In this document: piece after piece, positions 1 through 5,263 of the stretch
Position numbering within the stretch: the stretch's first letter is position 1
Layout: every line of letters starts with the position of its first letter
Assembly: GCA_018396615.1 (NCBI GenBank)
Contig: JAGTQT010000004.1
Location: 50,407-55,669 of the forward strand
Origin: Candidatus Bathyarchaeota archaeon
GTDB taxonomy: Archaea; Thermoproteota; Bathyarchaeia; Bathyarchaeales; Bathycorpusculaceae
DNA: 5,263 bases
Reading direction: 5' to 3'
The notes under the pieces: model-generated
What the model saw: the letters and a program-made list of their open reading frames with translations, nothing else
Database searches by the model: none
What the model was told of the DNA's origin: nothing
Position numbers and translations under genes: made by a program

Positions 1-1076
1 CCACTAGGAAAAATGTTCAGGACGCGATTGTGAGAGTGCAGCAGCGGCTGAAACTTTTCAAAGAGGTTCCGGAAACGGGCTTGGTGATCTTTTGTGGGGC
101 TATTCCGCAAAATGGACCAGGTAGCGAGCGAATCGAAACTTACGTGATTACGCCACCTGAACCGATAAATATTTACCTTTACCGCTGTGACGCGAGGTTC
201 CATACGGAGCATTTGCAGGAGCTGCTTAGGGAGAAGGAGACGTGGGGAATACTTCTTATAGATTCGGCTGGAGCAACGATTGCTACATTGCAGGGTAGAA
301 GGCTGGAGATTGTGATGCAGTTGGCTTCTGGAGTTCCGGGGAAAACTCGGGCTGGAGGGCAGTCTGCTAGGAGGTATGAGAGGCTTAGGGAGATGAGGCT
401 TCAAGACTATTTTAAACGTGTGGGTGACCATGCAAACAATGTTTTTCTGCCTATTGAGAACTTGAAGGGTATTATTCTTGCGGGTCCTGGTCCAACGAAG
501 TATGATTTTGAGAAAGGTGAATATTTGAATTATGTTTTGAAGGGTAAGATCTTGGATGTGGTTGACACGGCTTATGTTGAGGAGCAGGGTGTTAAGGAGG
601 TTGTGGACAAGGCTCCTGAGGTTATGCGTAAGATTCGGTATATAGAGGAGAAGAAGGTGGTGCAGCAGTTTTTGTACGAGATTGGGCATGACACTGGAAT
701 GGCGACATACGGTGAAGATGAAGTTAGGCGTGCCTTGGAAAGCGGCGCTGTGAAGATGCTGCTGCTTTCAGAAGGGTTGAATGCTGAGAGAGTTACAGTG
801 AAATGTAGTGCCTGCGGTTTTCAGGAGCAGCAGACCGTGAAAAACGTGATGCTTACGGAGTTTCAGCAAAGCCTTGTCGGTAAGCCTTGTCCAAAATGTA
901 ATGCGCAGTCGTTGGTGATTGCGGAAAGGCAGGATCTAGTTGACAGTTTTGCGCAGATAGCAGAGTATACTAATGCTGAGGTGGAGATAATTTCAGGCGA
1001 AACAGAAGAGGGACAGATGCTTAAGAACTCGTTCGGCGGAATTGCCGCGTTGCTGAGGTTTAGGCTTCAGGGTTAG
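1..1076 (+). CDS. prf1: Peptide chain release factor aRF1 (archaeal class-1), 5' end cut by window edge
   Basis: Recognises all three stop codons in the ribosomal A site and triggers hydrolysis of peptidyl-tRNA. The frame is open from the window edge; the first whole codon is at position 3, and 357 residues are visible before TAG at 1074-1076. The GTG at 30 is internal, because the upstream codons (TRKNVQDAI) continue the conserved eRF1 helix that follows NIKS. About 65 N-terminal residues, including NIKS, lie outside the window. Counting the Thr at position 3 as residue 1: the stop-codon-pocket YxCxxxF motif (YRCDARF) is at 60-66, the catalytic GGQ at 118-120 (bases 354-362) in the M domain, and a CxxC...CxxC zinc site at Cys268/271/296/299 in the C domain. 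The conserved FGGIAALLRF end starts near 344. The GGQ excludes the paralogue Pelota/Dom34. The gene converges on hdrA with a 48-bp gap. Its coding strand is strongly G/T-rich, unlike the rest of the plus strand. Confidence 0.97.
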   Translation, partial: TRKNVQDAIVRVQQRLKLFKEVPETGLVIFCGAIPQNGPGSERIETYVITPPEPINIYLYRCDARFHTEHLQELLREKETWGILLIDSAGATIATLQGRRLEIVMQLASGVPGKTRAGGQSARRYERLREMRLQDYFKRVGDHANNVFLPIENLKGIILAGPGPTKYDFEKGEYLNYVLKGKILDVVDTAYVEEQGVKEVVDKAPEVMRKIRYIEEKKVVQQFLYEIGHDTGMATYGEDEVRRALESGAVKMLLLSEGLNAERVTVKCSACGFQEQQTVKNVMLTEFQQSLVGKPCPKCNAQSLVIAERQDLVDSFAQIAEYTNAEVEIISGETEEGQMLKNSFGGIAALLRFRLQG

Positions 1077-1110
1077 CGTTGCTTTTGTGCTTGGAGGAGA
1101 CTAAATCCCC

Positions 1111-1122
1111 CCTATATATAGG
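1111..1122. repeat. Perfect 12-bp palindrome CCTATATATAGG in the convergent gap
   Basis: This lies in the 48-bp gap (1077-1124) between the stop codons of aRF1 and hdrA. The 12 bases are identical to their own reverse complement, and the CC at the left end belongs to a C6 run (1107-1112). As RNA there would be almost no loop, so a stable terminator hairpin is unlikely. Protein binding or a cruciform is possible but unproven. No clear T-rich archaeal terminator was seen for either gene here; only a T4 stretch follows the aRF1 stop at 1083-1086. Confidence 0.5.
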
Positions 1123-1124
1123 CG

Positions 1125-3491
1125 TTAGATTTGTAGGTGCTGTTTGATCGCTTGACGTTTTTCATCCGGAAGAGGACCGAACTTCTTAATTCTCTCGGTA
1201 AACATGCTGAAAAGTTCCGCTGCTTTTTTGTAGACGGGTAAGGGCACGTAGCTGTATCTTACACGCATGCCCTCGACACCGAACTTGCCTAGTTCTCTGC
1301 CGAAGTCGATCATCCGCTTCTTCGTGAATTTCTCATCAATCTCCTCGCTGCCTTCGATCACAAGCACACCGTCAGCACCGAACGCGAACGCGCTAAGCAG
1401 ATGCTTCAGACCAAGAATCGCTGTAGAGGGCACAGCGACAATTCGCACGTTCACAGGGTAGTTTGTGCGATCTAAGCCCAAAAAGTCCATGCCGGTGTAC
1501 CCTACGTTTCGGTCAACAAATGCCACAACCCGAACTTCACCAGCGTCCTTGTCCGCTAAGACCCCTCTTAAGACCGCTAAGATCTGCTTGGTAGTGGCGT
1601 TCTTAAAATCAATAGCCTCCTTTGGACAGACCGGCACACATGCGCCGCAGCCCGTGCATTGAAACGCGTTAACGACAGCCTTGCCGTCAACCATGCTGAT
1701 CGCGCCAACTGGACAAACGGGCACACATGCTTTGCAACCGTCACAGAGGTCAGCAACAACAAACGCTTTCTCAGGGCTGGTTGTGACATAATCGCTTTTC
1801 AGGAAGAGCGCTGCTCTTGCAGAGGCTCCGAGACCATCTGAAACCGTGTCCCGAACGTCCTTAGGGCTAAGTGCACAGCCACAGGCAAAAACTCCTGTTA
1901 CAAGCGAGTCCACGGGGTCAAGTTTCGGATGCTTCTCCGTGATAAAGCCGTCTTCGCCGATGGAGACTTTCATTTTTTCGCATAGCTCCTTCAGCCCTTT
2001 CGGTGCAACCATCGGCGTCGCCAAGGCAACCATGTCGAACTCTTCTTCAACCAGCTCGCCGGTCCAAGTGTCTTCAGCAACTGTCACGAGTTTGCCTGAC
2101 TTGGCGTTTCGGTAGACCTCGGCAACCTTGCCTCTTATGAAGCTAACGCCAGCCTCTTGATCTCGCCAATACAGGTCTTCATAGCCTTTACCAGTTGCCC
2201 TAATGTCCGTGTAGTAAACTGTCACATCGATTCCAAGCATCTTCTTCAAAACGAAAGCCTGCTTCAGAGCGTACATGCAGCAGATCCGGCTACAGTAAGG
2301 AACGTAGTTCTTGTCACGTGAACCTGCGCAAAGCAAAATTGCAACACGTTTAACATCCGTGCCGTCAGCACGCTTCACGTATCCGCCTGTTGGACCGGTA
2401 GCTGAAACAAACCGTTCCAGCTCCAGCATCGTGATAACGTCCTTGTACACGCCGTATCCGTAAGTCTCAAGCTGCTTAGCATCATAAAGCTCAAACCCCG
2501 TAGCCAAAACAATACCGCCCACATGCAGATCAACCACGCTGCCGGCATCATCAATATTAATCGCCTTGGCTGGACAAAGCTGTTCACATTTGCGACATTT
2601 TGTGCACGCGGCAAAATCAATCACATAAGAAGAAGGAACAGCCTGCGGAAACTCGATGTACGCAGCCTTCCGCTGCGACAAACCTTCATTAAACTCGTCC
2701 GGCACAACAACCGGACAAACCTTAGCGCACACACCGCAGCTTCTGCATTTTTGAACGTCAACGCCGCGAGGCTTCATGAAAACCTTGACATCAAAATTGC
2801 CGGGGCGACCGCTAACCTCTTTCACCTCAGCGTAGGTGAGCAAGTTCACATTCGGATTTCGCCCGACCTCAGCCATCCTCGGCGTCAAAATGCACTGTGC
2901 ACAATCCAATGTTGGAAAAACTTTTGTCAGCTTCGCCATGTTTCCGCCAATGCTTGGCTTGCGTTCAACAAGGTGAACCTTATAGCCGAGATAGCCAAGT
3001 TCAAGAGCCGCCGTAATTCCAGCAATACCTCCACCGACAACGAGGATTTCACGGGAGCCTTTCTCACTAATAGGCGCCAAAGCTTCCAGCTCGCGGCTTC
3101 GTTCATATCCGCCTCTGATAAGGCTTATCGCCTTCTTTGTTGCTTCCTGCGAAGGCTTCGGACCATGCGCCCAAGAATCCTGCTCCCGAATATTCACGAA
3201 CTCCAACATATACGGGTTTAAGTCAGCCCTCTCGAGAACGCTTTGAAACGTTGCCAGATGCATTCTGGGCGTGCAACTTGCAACAACAACTCGGTCAAGG
3301 TTCTCTTTTTTTATCGCATCCAAGATTACCTCTTGAGCTGGCTTGGAACATAGATACTTATGATACTTGGCAATCGCCACATTCTCCCAAGTTTTCACGG
3401 CGTCAACAACCGATTTAACATCCACAACATCACCTATGTTGCCGCCGCATTCGCAAACGAAAATGCCGATCCTCGGCTTTTTTTCCGCCAT
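1125..3491 (-). CDS. hdrA: HdrA-like heterodisulfide reductase subunit A with fused, cysteine-free MvhD-like domain
   Basis: Soluble FAD/iron-sulfur core subunit of Hdr complexes, where the flavin usually splits electron pairs between ferredoxin and HdrBC. In order: N-terminal cluster domain (Cys13, 15, 48, 73); thioredoxin-reductase-like FAD domain with GGGIAG at 153-158 and LDCAQC at 195-200; inserted 2x[4Fe-4S] ferredoxin (Cys249/252/255/259 and 296/299/302/306); FAD-domain cluster cysteines 388, 400, 404, 405; C-terminal 2x[4Fe-4S] ferredoxin (Cys583/586/589/593 and 612/615/618/622); then an MvhD-like domain, about 652-772. Sites for six [4Fe-4S] clusters are therefore complete. Ordinary HdrA is about 650 residues; this one is 788 because of the fusion, as in HdrA2-type proteins and QmoB. 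The MvhD part keeps the fold signature (YPVNVRIVAV, FGADGVLV) but has no cysteine, so its [2Fe-2S] cluster should be absent. ATG at 3491-3489 follows a GAGGT site by 9 nt. Divergent from its likely partner at 3592. HdrA-family identity is certain; the donor and substrate are not. Confidence 0.95.
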   Translation of the reverse strand: MAEKKPRIGIFVCECGGNIGDVVDVKSVVDAVKTWENVAIAKYHKYLCSKPAQEVILDAIKKENLDRVVVASCTPRMHLATFQSVLERADLNPYMLEFVNIREQDSWAHGPKPSQEATKKAISLIRGGYERSRELEALAPISEKGSREILVVGGGIAGITAALELGYLGYKVHLVERKPSIGGNMAKLTKVFPTLDCAQCILTPRMAEVGRNPNVNLLTYAEVKEVSGRPGNFDVKVFMKPRGVDVQKCRSCGVCAKVCPVVVPDEFNEGLSQRKAAYIEFPQAVPSSYVIDFAACTKCRKCEQLCPAKAINIDDAGSVVDLHVGGIVLATGFELYDAKQLETYGYGVYKDVITMLELERFVSATGPTGGYVKRADGTDVKRVAILLCAGSRDKNYVPYCSRICCMYALKQAFVLKKMLGIDVTVYYTDIRATGKGYEDLYWRDQEAGVSFIRGKVAEVYRNAKSGKLVTVAEDTWTGELVEEEFDMVALATPMVAPKGLKELCEKMKVSIGEDGFITEKHPKLDPVDSLVTGVFACGCALSPKDVRDTVSDGLGASARAALFLKSDYVTTSPEKAFVVADLCDGCKACVPVCPVGAISMVDGKAVVNAFQCTGCGACVPVCPKEAIDFKNATTKQILAVLRGVLADKDAGEVRVVAFVDRNVGYTGMDFLGLDRTNYPVNVRIVAVPSTAILGLKHLLSAFAFGADGVLVIEGSEEIDEKFTKKRMIDFGRELGKFGVEGMRVRYSYVPLPVYKKAAELFSMFTERIKKFGPLPDEKRQAIKQHLQI

Positions 3492-3500
3492 TGGCTACGA

Positions 3501-3505
3501 ACCTC
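3501..3505 (-). promoter_or_regulatory. Ribosome-binding site of hdrA (GAGGT)
   Basis: Read on the minus strand, GAGGT matches the anti-Shine-Dalgarno end of archaeal 16S rRNA and stands 9 nt before the ATG at 3491-3489. It supports that start and implies a leadered transcript. Confidence 0.75.
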
Positions 3506-3524
3506 GTTTTTTGTTGCTCGTTTT
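3503..3524. repeat. Direct repeat CTCGTTTT x2 (possible operator) upstream of hdrA
   Basis: CTCGTTTT occurs at 3503-3510 and again at 3517-3524, start to start 14 bp. A partial inverted copy, AAAACG, lies at 3539-3544, 14 bp beyond the second copy and next to the TATA-like element. All are inside the 100-bp divergent region. The copy nearest hdrA overlaps its ribosome-binding site and the other would lie around the predicted hdrA transcription start, so a bound repressor could block transcription. The repeats are visible; the regulatory role is inferred, and short repeats in AT-rich DNA can be chance. Confidence 0.35.
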
Positions 3525-3538
3525 ATTTGATTCACGGG

Positions 3539-3554
3539 AAAACGCTTTAATAAT
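3539..3554 (+). promoter_or_regulatory. Putative archaeal promoter (BRE + TATA-like box), possibly shared by both hdr genes
   Basis: The AT-rich element TTTAATAAT (3546-3554) is preceded by the purine-rich stretch AAAACG, as expected for a BRE followed by a TATA box. With the usual 25-27 nt from box centre to start site, plus-strand transcription would begin near 3576, giving a leader of about 15 nt that still includes GTGAT at 3579-3583. Read the other way the same element is ATTATTAAA with AGTAAG upstream. It would start hdrA transcription near 3524, giving a leader of about 33 nt that includes GAGGT. No better TATA candidate was found for hdrA: the AT stretch at 3521-3529 would put the start too close to the ribosome-binding site. 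Confidence 0.45.
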
Positions 3555-3578
3555 CTTACTCCCTCGATTTATCAAAAA

Positions 3579-3583
3579 GTGAT
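3579..3583 (+). promoter_or_regulatory. Ribosome-binding site of the HdrCB fusion gene (GTGAT)
   Basis: GTGAT pairs with the AUCAC part of the archaeal 16S rRNA 3' end and lies 8 nt before the ATG at 3592. The nearby ATG at 3582 is out of frame and overlaps this site, so 3592 is the chosen start. The protein from 3592 reaches the first cysteine motif at residue 15, a normal HdrC-type N-terminus. Confidence 0.6.
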
Positions 3584-3591
3584 GGATCAAG

Positions 3592-4701
3592 ATGAATGCT
3601 CAGGAGCTCGCCCAGAAACATAAACTCCTCGAATGCATCCAGTGTGGCACATGCACTGGAAGCTGCCCAGTCGCAAAAAAAGCCAACTTGAACGTCAGAA
3701 GATACATGCGCGAAGTTGCCACGCTCGGCAGACTGACACAGCATCCGCAGAGCGAGCTTTGGAGCTGCACCACCTGTAGCACATGCGGAGTCAGATGCCC
3801 GAAGGACCTGAACCCATACGAGTTCTTGATAGACATCCGAGGCATGGCGGTAGAGGAAGGGCAGATTGCGCCAACCATACGTGACGCCTTGGAAAGCATT
3901 TTCAAGAACGGCAACCCTTGGGGAAGAATCCGAGGCAAACGTTCTGAATGGACGCAGGGACTAAACGTCAAGCACATGTCCCAAGGAGCAGAAACACTGT
4001 TCTTCGTAGGATGCACATCCGCCTATGACCCAAGAGTTCAAAGCGTACCGAAAAGCCTTGCACAGTGCCTTGAGAAGGCTGGCGTGAACTTCGGGATTTT
4101 GGGCGACGAGGAAAACTGTTGCGGAAGCGAAGTCTACGGCATGGGCGAGAAAGGCTTATTCGACTTCCTCGTCGAAGAAAATATGAAGACGTTCGCCAAG
4201 TATAATGTTAAGCAAATCGTAACCAGTTGCCCCCACGGCTTTCACGCTCTCAAAAACCGCTATAACCAAACAAGCCTCGAACCACTACACCACACACAGA
4301 TGCTTGCAAAACTCATCGACGAAGGCAAACTAAAGCTGACAAAAGAACTGAACAAGAAAGTCATTTACCACGACCCCTGCTTCCTAGGCAAACAAAACAA
4401 CATATACGAAGAACCAAGAAAAGTAATCGAAAACATCCCCGCCGCTAAACTGCTTGAGTTCGATCGCTCAAAAGCTAGAAGCCTCTGCTGCGAAGGCGGC
4501 GGCGGAAGAATGTGGGTTGATATCCCGGGAGAAAGACTGGCAGAGATCCGCGTCAAAGACGCTGCCGAGGCAGGCGCTGACGTTCTTGCTGTTGCGTGTC
4601 CTTACTGCCTCTTAACCTTCGAGGACGCGGTTAAGACAACAGGTTTGGAAGGCAAACTTCAAATAATGGACATATCGGAACTGCTGTCACAAGCCATCTA
4701 A
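3592..4701 (+). CDS. HdrC-HdrB fusion (HdrD-like) iron-sulfur CCG-domain protein
   Basis: Likely electron-accepting partner of the divergent HdrA. Residues 1-100 are a HdrC-type ferredoxin domain with two [4Fe-4S] motifs (Cys15/18/21/25 and 59/62/65/69), followed by a linker and two HdrB-type CCG domains. Domain 1 has Cys141, Cys176-Cys177 and Cys213, but Gly216 (GGC, bases 4237-4239) where the last cysteine of the CxxC should be. Domain 2 is complete in cysteines: Cys263 (HDPCFLGK), Cys299-Cys300, Cys336 and Cys339 (CPYC), although its CCG tripeptide reads CCE before GGGGRMW. In HdrB these motifs hold non-cubane [4Fe-4S] clusters that cleave CoM-S-S-CoB. At 369 residues without membrane segments it fits a soluble HdrD-like protein; no HdrE cytochrome b gene is visible. 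The layout, with HHTQML at 233-238 and YHDPC at 259-263, also resembles the wider family of (Fe-S)-binding oxidoreductases that includes GlpC-type and acyl-CoA/ETF-linked members. Substrate is therefore unassigned. It ends 9 bp from the convergent transporter gene. Confidence 0.9.
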   Translation: MNAQELAQKHKLLECIQCGTCTGSCPVAKKANLNVRRYMREVATLGRLTQHPQSELWSCTTCSTCGVRCPKDLNPYEFLIDIRGMAVEEGQIAPTIRDALESIFKNGNPWGRIRGKRSEWTQGLNVKHMSQGAETLFFVGCTSAYDPRVQSVPKSLAQCLEKAGVNFGILGDEENCCGSEVYGMGEKGLFDFLVEENMKTFAKYNVKQIVTSCPHGFHALKNRYNQTSLEPLHHTQMLAKLIDEGKLKLTKELNKKVIYHDPCFLGKQNNIYEEPRKVIENIPAAKLLEFDRSKARSLCCEGGGGRMWVDIPGERLAEIRVKDAAEAGADVLAVACPYCLLTFEDAVKTTGLEGKLQIMDISELLSQAI

Positions 4702-4702
4702 G

Positions 4703-4707
4703 AAAAA
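4703..4707 (-). terminator. Possible T5 terminator after the transporter gene
   Basis: On the minus strand a run of five T (ATTTTTC context) begins 3 nt after the transporter TAG (4713-4711), inside the 9-bp convergent gap. Archaeal RNA polymerase can stop at such T-runs without a hairpin, but five T is the minimum usually needed. No comparable T-run follows the plus-strand gene. Confidence 0.25.
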
Positions 4708-4710
4708 TGG

Positions 4711-5263
4711 CTAAGCACTTGGACCCTGCGAATCAGCCTCAGTAACGGTTTCAGGCTTTTTGTCATGGTCTGGAAGAATTGTTTCTGCGTCGCGAACCGC
4801 ACGGAAAGCGTAAGCCCCCAGACCTACAACCACGCCTACAATACCAGTTAAAACAAACATAAGCAACATGCCTGCACCAGCACCTGAACCCACGAGCGGA
4901 CCGAAGAAATCAGTCAGCCAGCCACCGTTCATTGCAGGCTCAAAAACCCAGTCAGCCAAAGGTCCAGCCATAAGCATGGCAAGCGGTATCGAAACCTGCG
5001 CGAAAAACAGTCTTGTGGCAAAAACTCGTCCCTGCACATCAGGAGCCACCTTAGCCTGCCATATCGCCTGATTTGACCCATTAACTATGGGCATGAAAAA
5101 CAAGCCTAGGAAAGAGGCTGAAGCCCAGATAATGGACTCGCGTCCTAGACCCATCAGAAAAGAACCAAACAAACTGACACATACCATCCCGAGCAGAACG
5201 CCGTGAACTCTGCGTTTAGGTCCACCCCAAAAGCTCATAACAACGCTTCTTGTGGCGTAGATG
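4711..5263 (-). CDS. Major facilitator superfamily transporter, C-terminal part (5' end outside window)
   Basis: This is the last 183 residues of a membrane transporter. The frame is still open at the right edge (upstream codons read IYATRSVV), so the Met at 5238 is internal. Numbering from that Met, four hydrophobic segments are visible at about 11-31, 36-55, 76-98 and 120-145, matching the last four of twelve helices. A basic loop (GGPKRR, 5-10) precedes the first. The stretch around NGSNQAIWQAKV (53-64) and GRVFA (70-74), followed by AGPLAD (91-96), is typical of the MFS_3/EntS-like efflux group. A hydrophilic, mostly acidic tail (about 148-175) ends the protein. Members usually export small molecules by proton antiport; the substrate cannot be told from this fragment. 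The stop is TAG, and the gene converges on the HdrCB fusion with a 9-bp gap. No functional tie to the hdr genes is evident. Confidence 0.88.
   Translation of the reverse strand, partial: IYATRSVVMSFWGGPKRRVHGVLLGMVCVSLFGSFLMGLGRESIIWASASFLGLFFMPIVNGSNQAIWQAKVAPDVQGRVFATRLFFAQVSIPLAMLMAGPLADWVFEPAMNGGWLTDFFGPLVGSGAGAGMLLMFVLTGIVGVVVGLGAYAFRAVRDAETILPDHDKKPETVTEADSQGPSA

Noticed and set aside
30..32. GTG as the true start of the release factor
   Set aside because: The frame is open to the window edge and the upstream residues align with the conserved helix after the NIKS motif of eRF1/aRF1, so the gene is cut by the window rather than starting here.
2523..3221. Plus-strand open frame of 232 codons opposite hdrA
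   Set aside because: It lies wholly antisense to conserved FAD and ferredoxin codons of hdrA, its translation has no recognisable motif, and no ribosome-binding site or promoter was evident. It is a shadow of the hdrA codon pattern.
1125..3491. hdrA as a QmoB gene of a sulfate-reduction complex
   Set aside because: QmoB shares the HdrA plus MvhD-like layout, but no qmoA, qmoC or apr genes are present, and the partner is a soluble HdrCB fusion rather than a membrane QmoC.
3600..4016. Minus-strand open frame of 138 codons opposite the HdrCB fusion gene
   Set aside because: It is antisense to the conserved HdrC-type cysteine motifs, with no recognisable domain and composition typical of a reverse-strand artefact.
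3592..4701. Assignment as true methanogen HdrD of the membrane HdrDE complex
   Set aside because: No HdrE cytochrome b gene is adjacent, the first CCG motif is incomplete, and the divergent HdrA partner points to a soluble HdrABC-like complex, so a firm hdrD symbol is not justified.
5236..5238. ATG as the start of a short 175-residue membrane protein
   Set aside because: Upstream codons stay open to the edge and continue typical MFS sequence. The visible part holds only the last four helices, so this is an internal Met.

Overview
The window is a 5.3 kb piece of an archaeal chromosome. It holds four protein genes: two complete in the middle and one cut off at each end. Archaeal origin rests on three things: a class-1 release factor of the aRF1/eRF1 family (GGQ motif in an eRF1-type fold, zinc-finger cysteines in the C domain), Hdr-type redox proteins built like those of methanogens and related lineages, and control regions that look archaeal (TATA-like box with a purine-rich element upstream, short leaders, GAGGT/GTGAT ribosome-binding sites). 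The lineage cannot be fixed from this alone. A methanogen relative or an anaerobic TACK archaeon such as Bathyarchaeia would fit, but that is inference.

Layout: (1) 1-1076, plus strand, the 3' seven-eighths of the aRF1 gene; the window opens just after the NIKS decoding motif. (2) 1077-1124, a convergent gap with a C6 run and a perfect 12-bp palindrome. (3) 1125-3491, minus strand, a 788-residue HdrA with a fused MvhD-like C-terminal domain. (4) 3492-3591, a 100-bp divergent control region. (5) 3592-4701, plus strand, a 369-residue HdrC-HdrB (HdrD-like) fusion. (6) 4702-4710, a 9-bp convergent gap. (7) 4711 to the right edge, minus strand, the C-terminal part of a major facilitator superfamily transporter. 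No RNA gene, CRISPR array, insertion sequence or att site was seen, and no gap exceeds 100 bp.

The two hdr genes are a natural pair. HdrA carries FAD and, judging by its cysteines, six [4Fe-4S] clusters. The fusion protein would pass electrons from a HdrC-type ferredoxin domain to two HdrB-type CCG domains, where disulfide chemistry normally occurs. Together they would make a compact soluble Hdr-like, possibly electron-bifurcating, complex encoded as a divergent pair instead of an operon.

Two features make the pair unusual. The MvhD-like domain of HdrA has lost every cysteine that would hold the [2Fe-2S] cluster through which hydrogenase electrons enter. The first CCG domain of the partner has Gly in place of its last cysteine. 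The six [4Fe-4S] sites of HdrA and the second CCG domain keep their cysteines. This suggests a complex whose electron donor, and perhaps disulfide substrate, differ from the textbook MvhADG-HdrABC system. The aRF1 and transporter genes show no functional link to it.
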